This document shows positions 33,058-45,270 of a stretch of 64,000 bases of DNA, one piece after another (the first letter of the stretch is position 1; each line of letters begins with the position of its first letter). Source of the stretch: Branchiostoma floridae (Eukaryota > Chordata > Leptocardii > Amphioxiformes > Branchiostomatidae). Location of the stretch: contig NC_049984.1 of assembly GCF_000003815.2 (NCBI RefSeq), positions 26,829,863-26,893,862 on the forward strand, written 5' to 3'. The translations under genes and the position numbers were made by a program. The notes under the pieces were generated by a model. It was not told the origin of the DNA, ran no database searches, and worked only from the letters and a program-made list of their open reading frames with translations.

Positions 33058-33627
33058 TATATTTATATTATAGTGCTATTTGAAAGTATATCATCATTCT
33101 CTTCACTGCCAACAGGGTGTCCCTTGAAGGTTTCCTTCAGGAAACCTGGCAGGCTGCAATCCTGTTTTTTGCATGCAATTTTGTAATGCCCATTTATCCG
33201 TTCATTCTAATAATATGAAGCAAGAACAAACACTTTACATCAAAATGGTGAAACCCCGTCCTATCATACACATCTGCCTAAGGTAGTCCACAAACAAACA
33301 AGAACATGGCAGCCGTAAACCAGTAAACAGTGTGTCAGCAAAAATAACAACTATGTTTGCTAATCCTATCACATACCTGTCATCAACTATGCAAGTCTGA
33401 TGCACAGCAAGGCAAAACAAGCCGTCAGGGGGCCCAAACTCACCCGACTTACTCCCTGCCCAAAGATATATCCACTACCAAGGACCTTCTTGCCACTACT
33501 CATGAACCAGGAAAATGTTACCTCCAGCTTTGAACCTCCGCTGCATCATTGATCTTCCTTATGGTCTGCGATTCATGTGTTGAACAATAAAAACGAAGTT
33601 AGTCAGTACTCCTGTCATGCCCTCTAG

Positions 33628-34170
33628 TTACTGTAATATCGCATGGAATGTGGTAGCCACGCTAACGACATTTCCATCCAGGAATAGCATCGACAAAAGG
33701 AAGTTTGCCAGTGCCAGATTCTGCAGCCTTTCCTCTTTGCCTACAATCGGGCTGGAGGACGTTGGTGAGAACGTGTGTTGACGTTGCGTTCTGCCAGCAG
33801 CTGTTTTATCACCACATAAGTGGAACTTGGCTGAATCCCACACGAGCAGCCGGCGTGTCGTCTTGGCGGACGGGGAAGATGTCGATGTGTCCCGAGCCAA
33901 CTTCATGCAACCATCCTCATCATTCCACGCGCTAGGCTGGACCAACACCGGGAACGTGCAGCCAGGAGGGAGGACGCCGGCCCCTTGCTTCCTCTTCCCA
34001 CGGAAGATCACTGACAGTGGGTACTTCCCGCCGTCAGCGGTGACGGTGCACACAACGGTGCATCGCTTCTTACCGGCTCCGGTCGTCTTCATCCTGCAGT
34101 CTTTCTTCCCGGTGTAGTCGATGGTTATGTTCGATGGAAGGTTGAAAGTCATGGGTGTTTAGTTGGCAAA
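33628..34170 (-). pseudogene. pogo/Tigger-type transposase (DDE_1), broken
   Basis: The minus frame reads PSNITIDYTGKKDCRMKTTG, KRCTVVCTVTADGGKYPLSV, IFRGKRKQG and later RLLVWDSAKFHL. This is the core of pogo-type DDE_1 transposases: the TTGxEKxRxTV region, then ADGxKLPPxxIFKxK, then LLxxDxxxxH with the second catalytic D in WDSAKFH. At the first catalytic region the codons before TPMTF are AAC and TAA, so the catalytic Asp position reads Asn and the next codon is a stop. Beyond WDSAKFH the similarity fades. The N-terminal DNA-binding half is absent. It would have been a nuclear cut-and-paste transposase. Confidence 0.75.
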
Positions 34171-34199
34171 CTGTATTAACGGTGATGGCAACTTCCTCA

Positions 34200-37100
34200 C
34201 TATTTACATTAAAAGGATATCCTACAGACAATGTTCGTAAATCCTCGACAAGGCCTTTTAGAATAGAACTAAATGCTTTCTTGTCATCGTTATCAAACTA
34301 TTTGACCGATACCTGTAGTCTATGTTGCCAAGGGAATAATAAAACATTCCCATCTTATGTTTGCCTGCATATGATCCAATGGGATTATCTATCTCTACAT
34401 CGTCATAACAAATGATGATTTGCAAAGCATTGTTGTCTGCAGAAAATATTGGATGAGTTTCAAATAACCTGCCATCGCAAAGATCTCTGTAATATCCATC
34501 CTGTGACAATATTGGTCCATTAGACACAATTTTGTATAATACTTTACCATTAACACTGCACAAAAAGCGAATATATGGGTCGAATACTCCTGTATATAAA
34601 CCCAGATATTCAAAATATGTGGCCGATAACGGGAATATGCCGTCCGTTCACTTGGTATAGACGGACCTGCATATTACCCGGAGATTCACAACTATTAGTG
34701 TGCGGGACATATGGAGGCCGATAATGCCTGCATATGTGCCTGGCCATCCCAGTGCATGTCCCGCCCATGTCCGCTCATCCGACCCAAATTTTCTGCATAT
34801 GCCTGCCTATTCGGGACATGCACCCTTGTTAGCACCTAATTATCACCTAATTATCTCATACAGGCCTCGGCTAGAGCGGCTTCATTATACCCTTTGTCAT
34901 TGAAAGCAGCTTCGTTTTACTACCCTGCCCTACCTAGGATCCCCCCTCCCTGTAGTGTGTTTATTTTGCTTTTATTCTTTCTGAATGGTGAATGAATTTT
35001 CTTTATTTCTTCAAAGTATTTCTGGACAGTAGACTGTCCTGACGATTTCCTCCATATGTGCTAGGAATGATGCTCCTTTTACGTCTTGTGAAGTTCTGCA
35101 TTCCCGCTATCATAAATTCTGTTGTCCACCCGTCTTCTGCACAGACTTTTGTTAGTCAGTAGCACCGCTGCGGCAAAATTTCTAAACTGGGCTAAGTCTA
35201 ACCCCGTGAAAATTCTACCGGGTGTGGCCGGTTACCTAAGCGGCTGGGAGCTTCCCTGGCCCCGTACAAAGCCTGCACTAAGTACGCCTCCGGCAGCAAC
35301 TTTTAAGCCAGCCCTACATGGCTAGCCTCTACCAGGTAGAGGCTACTACATGGCGACGTGTGACGTAGTCTCAAACCGTCCGCAAACTTCACAACCGGGC
35401 ATGTCGGTCGTACCCCACCGTACTCTACAGAGCCTGCCCGCGCGCGAGGCTGGATACTAGCTATAAAATTAGTTGTTTAACACTCCAAGCAGAATCCAAT
35501 CCTTCAGCGTAGGCAGTTCAAATTCCACGCGGCAAGATGTTGTTTAGTCTCGAGGTCGCATCATTCTAAATCCCTCAGTGTTCACTGACGTTGTCTGCCG
35601 TGCATGCAGATATCCAGCTATCGGGATCCGCTGCTTAAAAGCGCAACCTCACAGAAAGAAGTCTAGCTCTGAAATGCCAACTGTAAGATTTGAAAATGTT
35701 GACATGTGTGTTGATTGGTCCATATTTTCAAACACCTACATGCTGTGTGAAATACAATTGGCTAGTTCTGATGAGTATTTGCATACTGCCATACAGACAG
35801 ACACAATAGGTCGGGAGGTCCACTGTAGCTAAATTCAGCTTTTGTCACCTGCCAGTTCACAGTCAAACAATACCCACAAGGAACTAGGTGAAAATGTGTT
35901 ACTGTAATTGTTAATGATTTCATACATCAGTCTGGTAACAAACATATTGTTTTTGCAACAAGCATTATCCACAAGGATAAAAACGAATGAAGGCTTCCAA
36001 TGCGAGCGTGGGTATATCATATTACGCCATGTTTTCTTTTGTTTCAAAAGCAGAACATTGGTCTTTAGACTGAAGCGGCCGTTTAATTGATTAGCTTAGG
36101 GCGTAAAATTACAGACTACCCCACCAAAGAATGGTGTAGAATGTTATCATCAAACGTGTTAGATTTTACTTAGAATGTCAAATTTCGTGTAGTTCAATCT
36201 AGGCAACAAACTGCCGCAGCAAAAAAAAAAAAAAACGAATATTAAAATTGAGCGTGGGTAAGCCATGTTTTCTTTTGTGCCAAAAGTTTAAAAAAGTCAA
36301 ATTAGCTGATTAGCTAAAAACGTAAAACCGAAGCTTAAGAATGTAATAATACCAAATGCTGGTATGTGACGCGCTCAAAGTTATTTTTAGTGTTCGTTCT
36401 AGGTAACAACTCATTGGAAAACGATGATACGCGCCATTCGTGCGTAGACCTTTCTTTGTTCTTGTAAAACAATGCATTCATTTATATCAGGCGTTTGTGA
36501 GTTTTGTTGACTGAAAATGCCAGACAAGTCAATACACATCCGCTTGGAGAGTACTTTTATGTAAAGCGGATGTCCTGTACCAATCTTACTCAAACCTATT
36601 CTTATGACAAAGTATCATTACGTCTATCAATTCACACACAAGATGGTCTCTTGTTTGGCATTACTCAAGACACGAGACGTGAGCAGGGGCCGCATATCCC
36701 CATACATGTCTAATTACCGGATGTGCAGGCATAAGCGGTAATATGCAGGGCCCGCGCTTGTCATTACAGGATATCACTGCACATGCTCCGGATACACCAG
36801 GTTTCACGGGACATATGCAACCCCAAAAACGACCGGATATTCAAGTTTTCGTGTAGTGTAAGCAGCTGTTGTAATTGCTCTTTGAGTATCGGTACATACT
36901 GGCATGTTACTTGCTGGATCATTTCTTCTTCGAGACACTAGCCTTAGACCCAAGGACAATCTCCCTTGATTCCTGCACAAACGGAAAGCAAGTATATTAT
37001 AGTTATATTAGTAAACGGACAAACATTATTAGTAAATGCCTAAGATACATATATCAGCTAAACAATACTTTGAAAGGCAACATAAAAATATACTTTCAAA

Positions 37101-37200
37101 GGCAACATATATATTTTTACTGTGAAAGACAACATATATATTTTGCTACCAAAACGCTGGCAATTGGGGTGTGCAATTTAACGGTGTTAACTGCATAATG
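34200..37200. other. No supported gene; two CATATG-rich blocks and short hairpins
   Basis: 34600-34825 and 36680-36845 share unusual sequence rich in catatg, ccgg and gggacat motifs. A perfect 11-base inverted repeat (tagcctctacc, 35323-35333 / 35335-35345) sits at about 35.3 kb. No frame carries a recognisable domain. Confidence 0.35.
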
Positions 37201-37207
37201 CAAAGAT

Positions 37208-37430
37208 TCAATTTTTGAATAATTCACTGCAGGACTTCACTAGACCCACCAAGTGATTTAGTGTTGTAGTTGTGCGCACAAGCACCACCTTCAGCTCCCC
37301 TTTCATGTCATGCTCATCGCACCCACATGGTGCCATAGGTCGGTTGTGGTACCCATCCATTGTTGTTTCCTCACAGAAAAGTGTGATGGCATAGCCACAG
37401 AACCCAGACAAAATGATAACTGCAGAATTC
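37208..37430 (-). pseudogene. Exon-like block related to 1780-1900
   Basis: Acceptor TTATTCCCAG precedes GAATTCTGC at 37430. The frame reads AVIILSGFCGYAITLFCEE, TMDGYHNRPMAPCGC, GELKVVLVRTTTTLNHLVG. The minus strand at 1770-1900 encodes ITLFCEE, MDGHHNR, APCSC, GELRIMLVK and TTELN in the same order, so both places carry the same unnamed Cys-containing protein segment, next to a CxC-like cluster in the first case. This copy is the less damaged one. Confidence 0.5.
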
Positions 37431-39450
37431 CTGGGAATAAAAGAATTAAACCAATCAATGGCTTAGACAGAATGCAAATGAAAGTGTTGCTCCATTGTCT
37501 CCTTTGCATACGTCCTGCAAGAGAAGCAAAGGGATAAAGTCTATGAACAGGACAAAAAGAAGGTAGAGTGGTCAGTCATGGATTGTTCAAGAAATGTAAT
37601 GAAACAAATGCCAACAAGGCAAACTTAGATTCGAAATTCTCAGAAGCTCCAACAAGATTTGGGGATGCTTTATATGTCATGCATTAGACCCTACTTGGTA
37701 GGAAAAGACCTGAAGTTTCATCCCACTCACCATACTGTTAACTTTTTTCGTAGGGCACACAATGTGCTTTGTCACCCATCAGAAGCCATCTAACATAATC
37801 TGACAATGGTTCTCTCTCAAATCGCCTATTGTTTCATCATTAATCCAATTGTTATCAATAAGACAATCCTGTAAATAGCTGTTGTATATGTATTTAGCCA
37901 TGAATTAATTTGTCCTGTTTCCTTCAGGTTTGGTCTCGTTGCGAAGTACTTGATAGTCATCCTGGTACGTTTCCTTGTAGTTTTACTGGTGGTTTATTGT
38001 AGGTGGTACTGGTGCAATAGGTGAATAACTACAGGTATGGTTGTATGCATCGGTGGGATGACAATACAGTTTTGTAACAGTAGAGTATGCTGTGGCAAGT
38101 TCAAGTATACAGAACATAGTTCCTCAGGTAATGGGGTTGATGGACGGGCCGTCCTAAACGTCATGAAGCTGCTCCGAGTTGACAGCCAACCCGTCATCGA
38201 AACCCATCCACCTTTCCGTCGCAAGTGGTCTTCGCACATATAGATATACTATAGATATAGCAGTGTCCAGGAGCAGCGCGTCTAAGTCCCTAAAGTGACA
38301 TACAATGATACATGTGTACAATTAATATTTTTTTCTCGTCTATTCAATATATTTTCCTTAGAACAAATCAAGAACTGTCTACTTTTGTAAACAAAGTAGA
38401 ATTCCCAAAAGATTATAATGGGATTAAAATTTGGTTGAAAATGAATTTCTGTAGCAAGGATAACTAGAGCCCTATGCCCTTAATACTGAATCGCCCCTTA
38501 ATAGTGCCCCTTCCCTGTCATTGACTATTGTAGATTCCCTGTAACTGCGGCACACTGATAGGGCAGCGCGTCTCTGTGACGTCAAGATGTCAACAAGACA
38601 CGTGGGTGCCGCTCTTGTAACCAATCACTGTTCAAAAGATCTATTCCGTTTGGCATTATGCAAAACCTCTGATGGAAACTTATATACCCAAGAAACCCGG
38701 GTATCATTCGGAGTTGAGAGTATCTTTGGAATTCGACCACAGGCAATCGATCTCGACCTCCTGGAGGGTCGGCGGTCGGGTCTCCGGCTTCCGATGGGTC
38801 TCTGAGCGGCACGACGACATGACTTGTACCTCAAGCGACAAATTGTGGTGAGCACTCAGTGTTCTGTTGTAAGCCCTTAGCGGGTCTTTATGATGTGCGG
38901 TCGACCGGTCAATCCAAATTGTGGTTTTTGGGGGGTCCCCGGGATAATTAGGAACTATTTACTATTGAGGTGTGCACTGTATTCTGATGTGATTCTTACA
39001 TTGATGCGTACTGTACATTCTCTTGTGTGAGACTACGTTGATGTAACCACCGTACGAGCGTTAGAATAAAGGAATGTGACTGGTGATTGCACCGTCTGGC
39101 CTTGGTTTATGGTGTGTGTGAGAGAAATATATAAGCCCGAATCTAGCTGGGGCAACGTCGCATGGAGGATTACAATTCCTCTGCGACGTTGGGGCGGACC
39201 GTACTGAACTAAAAAGTATTTGCGTATCCGTTCCGTGGAGATACCTTTTCCTCCGTTTTTTTGCACGTCCCCGGCTTCCCTGGAGTCTTGCACACCGCGC
39301 CGCGGTGTTCGCGATCTCCACTTTCCCCAAAGTAGCCCGAAAGGCGACCTTTGTCAACAGATCGCTATGCCTAACTCATACTAAACTCATTCCGTCCGCC
39401 ATCTTGGATCAATTCGTCGATCTCCGTCGATCTTCGTCGATGTTCGGGAC
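37431..39450. other. No supported gene; possible solo LTR-like stretch at about 38.9-39.2 kb
   Basis: 38930-39190 contains a polyadenylation-like aataaa (39064), a TATA-like atatataag (39128) and a 10-base inverted repeat (39153-39162 / 39182-39191), but no direct partner was found to prove an LTR. Confidence 0.25.
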
Positions 39451-39457
39451 AGCCTTC

Positions 39458-39519
39458 GGCAACGCTCCCGAGCCTCCGAAGCGCTCCGACCATAGCGGGA
39501 AAGGCTCGGGAGCGTTGCC
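39458..39519. repeat. Perfect 18-bp inverted repeat
   Basis: 39458-39475 and 39502-39519 are exact reverse complements (ggcaacgctcccgagcct), separated by 26 bases; GC-rich hairpin in AT-rich surroundings, just before the large direct repeat. Confidence 0.9.
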
Positions 39520-39540
39520 AATATGTGGCTAACAATTGAA

Positions 39541-40447
39541 AAAAAAATAGCTGTTCACCATTGATTATTTGCTGCTATACTTTGACGGCCAGTTTGACGG
39601 CGGATGGATATGTACGGTATTTCCCGTCGCACAGTTGCGCAGCTTCAGTTGGAGAAGAAGGGCGATGGCGAGAGGTAGGTGGTCCGTTGTCAGTACTAAA
39701 AGTTAGTGAGAGGACTTTTTCCCTTGGAAATAGCCCTAATATTTTTTTCATTATGTAGGAAGAATACTTGTAAAGATTTTGGTTGCCCGAATGTCTATGT
39801 TGGTGAATTCTTGGTTAGGATTCTGCCGTATCCTTTATCCACGCCTAGTTGCGTAAGGCAGCGTTTGGAATGTGTCTCGCAACCAACACGTCAGTTTGTC
39901 CATACCCTCAGGTTTTGTCCCAGACTTCTAGTTTCTGATGCTAGCCAGGGTCTTGTACTGTGTCGATGATATTCACCCGTTTTTCGACTGCAATTCGTGA
40001 CAAAATGACTCAAATGAAAGTGTGAGGCCGACCGCGGCTGACATCTGTGATGGATTATCGTTTACGTGTTGGCGGACTGGGTCGGTCTACTTTGCAATTT
40101 TCTAGAACTCGTTGAAAATATCACACGTGTCATTTGTGTTTTACATTGTTTTAATGTGTTTCCAAACCATAAAGACGTGTATATGTTTTAAGATGTTTAT
40201 CGACAATGTGTATCAACTGTCTCCACTTCTCTGTTGGCTAAAAAATACCAGCTATTGCCAGACCTACTTAAAGATATATCTATCGCGTCAACTGGCAAAA
40301 GAAAAATTGTTACACAACTAATCTTGGATCTTTATTTTTTTTATCTCCTGTACAGAAGGTCGTGAGATGAGGCGAACATCAATCAACGGAATATACTGGT
40401 GCAGACCATATCAACAGATGGACACCTCCGATAGAGAAGTGTCATAC
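39541..40447 (+). repeat. Large direct repeat, copy 2 (partner 22603-23519)
   Basis: Exon-like end with ADGYVRYFPSHSCAASVGEE and GRWRE, donor GAG|GTAGGT at 39675, acceptor TTATGTAG at 39758, then a TAA four codons later at the same place as in copy 1. It is the better preserved copy at the peptide level. Confidence 0.65.
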
Positions 40448-40787
40448 TCTGGTCGACAAAGTCAATATCTTTCTGAAACGAAGTTAGCACAGCTTGCAAC
40501 ATCTGATCACAAAATGAGGTTCCCAAAACAATATTTAACCACAATCAAACGTTACCAATGGTCGCGGATCAAATCCTGGCTCATCACTAATGACAATGAT
40601 GTTTAGTTATTGTGTCAGAACATCCAACTTACTCAGGGTTTGTTAGTCAGGTCTATTGTTACAGCTGTCCAGCCTCTTGGAAACCCAGACTTCGGGGACT
40701 GTGCCTCTGGCTCAGTGGGGGCTGGTTCAGTTTAGTTAGATGTGTGTGTTGGATGTTCAAGTTATAATTTTGGGGAAAGTAACCCCT

Positions 40788-41362
40788 TCAATCAGTTGTC
40801 AGCAGCAGACGTATGACTTGAGTCTGGTGGGACAAATGTTCGTCCAAATCTTTGGAGAAAACAGTGATGTCGTCCAAGTAAATAAGTAGTGTTTCAAGGT
40901 CCTGCTCGCCTAGGAAACGCAGGATTAATCTGCTAGAAGTGCAACCTGCTCCGGTTAAACCCATAGACATATGATCAAATTCAAGTAACCCAAACGGTAG
41001 GCAAAATGCAGTCTTCTCTCGGTCTTTTTCATCCATTTTCACCTGCCAACATCCACTAGTTAAATCCAGGGTCGAAAACAGACTTGCCTCCTGCAGTGCG
41101 TCCAAAGATTCCTCAATACGCGGTAACGAGAATGCATCCTTATGTATTCTTGCATTCAGTTTACGATAGTCTTCACAAAATCTTAACCCTCGGTCTTTCT
41201 TACGGACTAGCGCGACAGGTGAAGCCCAGGGACTACAGCTCTCCCTGAGCACGCCCTGCTCTAGCATATCATTGACGTGCTGATTAACTTCCTGGTACAG
41301 AGCAGGAGGAATTCTTCTGTAAGGCTTTCTCGTGGGAGGTGAATCACCAGCTTGGTATGCTA
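40788..41362 (-). pseudogene. Ty3/gypsy reverse transcriptase fragment
   Basis: The minus frame is open from 41362 (YRRIPPALYQEVNQHV) through MLEQGVLRESCSPWASPVAL, RKLNARIHKDAFSLPRIEES, FSTLDLTSGCWQVKMDEKD, FGLLEF and the catalytic LLIYLDDITVFS to 40788. TLDL holds the first metal-binding Asp and YLDD the other two, so the palm residues are present. Expected sequence around the FQ-x-LM region is altered (GCTSSRLILRF). The rest of RT, RNase H and integrase are missing. It would copy the element RNA to DNA in cytoplasmic particles. Confidence 0.85.
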
Positions 41363-41828
41363 TGAGTCACTGCATTCGTACAGCTAAATTCATCATCATC
41401 TTTGGCTAGAGCCGCTTTGTATAAATGGAAATCTGGTAGAATTACACGAAAGAAAAGTGAAATAGAAATACACAATGTTAACGTTTTGACATAGAAACAG
41501 AACTAACTATTGAGATAGGTATTATCATGACCATTTATATACTCTACATGAAAAGGCGATACTTCCCTAGATAATTCCTCCTTGCAGTCTTGACTTATTT
41601 TCAAGTCAACTTGCCTACACAAAGCCAGTATTTCTTCTATAGTGAAATTTGTAACTGATGCGTCTTAAATCGGCCACGAACTTGTGCCTTCATCTTCATC
41701 CTTTGAGCTAGACTTCTCTTAGGACAAGGCGTACTCTTCATGTCAAATATTAGGGAGAAAGGTTGTCTAATACTGATCTCACAACTTCCTCCACTTTGTT
41801 AGCCGATACACCCAGTCGGTCTGTGGAA

Positions 41829-42170
41829 TTATATCAGCCTAACCTCTGCAGAGTACACTCCATTCGTCTTACTCTCAAGGGTTTTCAGGCTGCTGCAGGG
41901 CTTTTCTAACTCTTGTATCTTATCTTCCTTCTCTGACAACTGAGCCTCAAGCTCAGCCACTACTCCTTCCATGGCCGCTGTAGCAAGTTTTTGATCATCT
42001 AGGGATGCTTCTGCATCTTTCACTTAAGCTTGTGCCAGCTCCAGTCACTCCTTCAGTTTGGGCTAGGCGTCATCCCATCGCTTTAGTTTTCTCTTTAGTT
42101 TGTAGTTCAGTTTCTTCATTCTCTTCAGATGGATTTCCGTAGACTTATTGCTGTTACCGTTACAGTCCAT
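41829..42170 (-). pseudogene. Coiled-coil gag-like fragment, three stops
   Basis: From ATG at 42170 the frame reads MDCNGNSNKSTEIHLKRMKK, contains three in-frame stops, and then VKDAEASLDDQKLATAAMEG and AELEAQLSEKEDKIQELEK to a stop at 41829. Strong heptad character indicates a coiled coil. It lies upstream of the gypsy RT on the same strand, so it may be the gag start of that element. About 460 bases between are unassigned. Confidence 0.4.
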
Positions 42171-42589
42171 AATGTCCAAAGTTCCAAGAAAAATATCGGA
42201 TGGAATGCCCTCGAATACAACATTTAAGTGTATACCAAAGAATGTGGGGTTCTGCAGAGCCTTTGTTATGTTTTAGAAAGTCATTTATTCAGTCAAGTGT
42301 TTCTTTGATATAATTGGGGTCGAATAGTAATGTTGTATTTAATAAAGGGTTAATGCCCCGGCCCGAGGTGTATATGGTGAGATAATCCCTGGTCAGGTGC
42401 GATAACCACCGAATAAACCACCGAGTGAGCGGCGTGTGTGCTGCCCCATCGATTTGTGACTTCCTTGATGGAATCTCTTGTTTTGCATGTGATTTTTCTG
42501 CTCAACGCTTTCGCAAGACAGATCATTGACGAACTTGTATTTAGCAAGGGACTAGAGCACATGGTACACCATGGTAAGTGTGTATGGTG

Positions 42590-42833
42590 TTACATGCCGG
42601 AAACGTTGATACTCTGGGCTGGCGCACCAAACTTGTGGTCTGGACTGACTGCAATTGGATGATAGTTGAGTAGTGATTGTAGCTGCTTGGTTTTGCTGGT
42701 AATTCCCCATGCCGTTCTTCCCACGTTATTCAATGCAGCATGGATTTCCTCGATGCCCTGCCTTGCCGTGAAAACTTAAGTCAAAATGCCATGTCCTGAT
42801 CCACTCTTTAACAGTGTCCTCAAGCATGTGCAT
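42590..42833 (-). pseudogene. Unidentified coding-like block
   Basis: ATG at 42833 gives MHMLEDTVKEWIRTWHFDLS. After a shift the next frame gives RQGIEEIHAALNNVGRTAWG, ITSKTKQLQSLLNYHP and ends INVSGM with a stop at 42590. Coding-like composition, same strand as the hAT fragment upstream. Family not recognised. The block 42350-42562 below it is also open (ALSRKITCKTRDSIKEVTNR). Confidence 0.3.
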
Positions 42834-42953
42834 CTTAACTGTGATGGAACATGTAGGGAAGGTCTCCCGGTAGTTTATGGCTGCGGACTACCCTTGGTGC
42901 TGAACTGACTTTTCAGCAAAATTTAAATTTTTATACAAGAGATTACACTTCAT

Positions 42954-43791
42954 TTAGTGACCATATAAGAAAGGAGATTCCTGTACATGACTAGAAAGCT
43001 TACTGCTTACTTTTGCGTCCCATCCCTCCTCTAATGTGATTGCTTCCAGGCAATCCGAGATGAGCTCGTAAAGTTCGAGGAAGTCCTCGAGGCAGATGTG
43101 CCTCTCTACCCAGCGTGTCTCCCACATTGGCTTGATTTTGGTCTTCATAAGTTGTTTACGGCTTCGTCCACATTCCCAATGGCCTCTTCCATTTATCGTT
43201 GTCTTGTGGGGGAGTACTTGAAGAAGATGCCCACTGTTTTCAGAGTCTCCGTCATACAGTGGATTTCCTGTACCTTGCAGGCTTTGCAAAGGGCCAGATT
43301 CAAATCGTGACTTGCAAAGTGGAATTACGGTGCTTTGGTGCAGCGATCTCCTTGAAATATGCAGCGCAGCCATTTCGTACTCCCGCCATATTCCCTGCAC
43401 CATCAAAACACTGGGCTCTGCAGTTAGCTGGATCCAGGTTCACCTTGGTGAGATCAGCAGCAATGGTATCACACAGGGCTCTTCCGGTTATCTTCTCACA
43501 TTGGGAAAAGAGGAGCAACCTTTTTACAGGTATCTGGTTCTTTGTGTACCGGGCTCGCAGAACCAACTGCTCCCTGTTGCTCACGTTGGTCACTTTTCCT
43601 GTCATAATCCCATATTGTGGACCGAAAGGTTGGCTGGTTATGTCATTTAAAATTGTCTCTAGAATGTATTGTTTGATGTATTCTACGAGCTGGTTCTGCG
43701 ACGTTTTGGAAATGTACCTTGCATTGCGTGCACGTATGTCCAGGTGTTCTCTAAGTGCCAGGTCTCCAGCATCCACTCTCAGCTGAAGCAA
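42954..43791 (-). pseudogene. hAT transposase of ZMYM1-like type, frameshifted
   Basis: The first frame (from 43791) reads SKTSQNQLVEYIKQYILETI, VTNVSNREQLVLRARYTKNQ, KITGRALCDTIAADL and CFDGAGNMAGVRNGCAAY. A shift near 43300 leads to a second frame with TRWVERHICLEDFLELYELI and DCLEAITLEEGWDAKV, ending at 42954. NREQLVLxxRY, CxDGAGNMAG and RWxxRHxxLxxFLExYxxI are the signatures of ZMYM1/hAT (DUF4371-type) transposases. The stretch that should carry an Asp just before VSNREQ reads GKVTN, so the first catalytic acid seems lost. No dimerisation domain follows. Inactive. Confidence 0.75.
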
Positions 43792-43859
43792 TGCATGGAA
43801 ATTCGCTTTGTTGGATAAGGGGTTAACTTAAGTCGGGTCGTTCGACCGTGCCCTGCACA

Positions 43860-44700
43860 CCGACGACAGTTGCAGACATTTGCTTGCTGTGATTTCCACT
43901 GAAGCAGTCCAGAATGTTGCTTTACTTTTCTTACCTCAGACTTTTCTTACCCGAGACGCCGGGGTTCTTAAAAATCAAGGTCTGAACAAGTAAAGATTTT
44001 AAGTTCACATTCCGTTTTTTTTCAACTCCGTACGGTATACAACATAGGTCAAGTTCAAGGAGCACACAATACATGAAGCGCAATCAATGCATCAATGAAT
44101 CCAACAGTGCAATACACATTTTGCAATCTATCTCTGTAGCCTTGACGACAGCGGTCCCTATCACTGGCGTGGAATTCAGCTCCAGGCTCGTCCCTCAGTC
44201 TTCTACTTGGGTAGTATCACGGAAACATTCACACAACTTCTTTGCCATGCCTCTTGAGAAATCCTGTTAATTGTAATCACCAGCAAAATCTCACACTGCG
44301 TTTTTGTCTCAAGTCGCAGTTTATTTAGCTCCAGTATCATTAATAGATTTTCAGTGTTTCTGAAGAGAAGACTGAAAGTAGCGAAACGATTAGTGTCATG
44401 ATTTTGTCTGCCATGACTGTAGTGGGGGTTATGGGTCTCTTTTCCAATGGCGGAATGACATTTGTTCTGTGTGGGATATATTTGTACCCACAAAAGTGAC
44501 TACAACAAACAGCAGTCTGCGACTTGAGAATTATTGCTTGCCAAAGTAGAAGATATGATCAGTGGTCAGTAGTGGCTAGTGGGATAAAGTATATATCGTA
44601 CGCAGAGGCGTAGATGTCAGGGTGTTTACGAGACGCATAGACTCGTAGAAGTGGCCAGAAATGGGATCTGTAGACGGTGAGGTTGAAGGAAAGTTAGCTC
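43860..44700. other. No intact gene; short CFSGNHSK remnant
   Basis: Minus strand 43850-43920 reads NILDCFSGNHSKQ, matching the segment DCFSGNHSKC of the PHD-finger transposon gene at 48.8 kb. The rest shows no supported coding. Confidence 0.35.
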
Positions 44701-45270
44701 AGTCCATATGATCATAAGTTTGCACATTGCACGCGCTTCAATAACCTCTTAATATATTTGTAATTTGAATAATCATATATGAAGAAGAAAGCAAATCTCA
44801 AATGAAGGTCATCAAAAATAGTTTTAAAGAACTCAAGTTCTGGAAGTGTGGCGGCGTTACATTTGTTGAGGGTGTTTGAAATGCGGCTGAAGAATTGATC
44901 GATGTCTTCATAGATTCCATATTTGATGTTTAAGCCATTCACTTTAGGAATGTGGCATGTGGTAGTCTTGAAGCAGTCAGACGAAGAGCAGAGAGCCGAG
45001 AGAGCGTTGAGCCGAGAACACGCTTCTTCTAGTCTGAGTTGTTTGCATCTAATTTAGGAGGACGCCAAAGAGAATGTCTGAGATTGGTCGATAGTTTGGA
45101 TTGGAGGCGGTGACACGCTGACTCATTTACATGTGTGACGTCATGCAAGGAGGAAACTTTATGTAACATCAAGGGGGAGTTCCGTTAAAGACCGGAGAGC
45201 TCCACCCAGGGGCGATTCACTAACTAACAGGTAAGGGGCTAAAAGTAATCCTTGCTACATCATCCCCCCG
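44700..45270 (-). repeat. Candidate 3' LTR and polypurine tract of the 46-47 kb element
   Basis: On the minus strand a purine run (cggggggatga, 45260-45270) is followed directly by TGTAGCAAGG at 45259, the order expected for polypurine tract then LTR start. The following sequence contains promoter-like TGACGTCA and a GCTCTCT-rich part. No second LTR was found in the window, so the far end is unknown and the call rests on one junction. Confidence 0.3.

Noticed and set aside
38582-38855. Overlapping plus- and minus-strand frames near 38.6-38.9 kb
   Set aside because: Both strands open for about 75 codons with no motif, splice edge or neighbouring exon.
43199-43786. 195-codon plus-strand frame
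   Set aside because: Exact antisense of the ZMYM1-like hAT fragment, which carries recognisable motifs on the minus strand.
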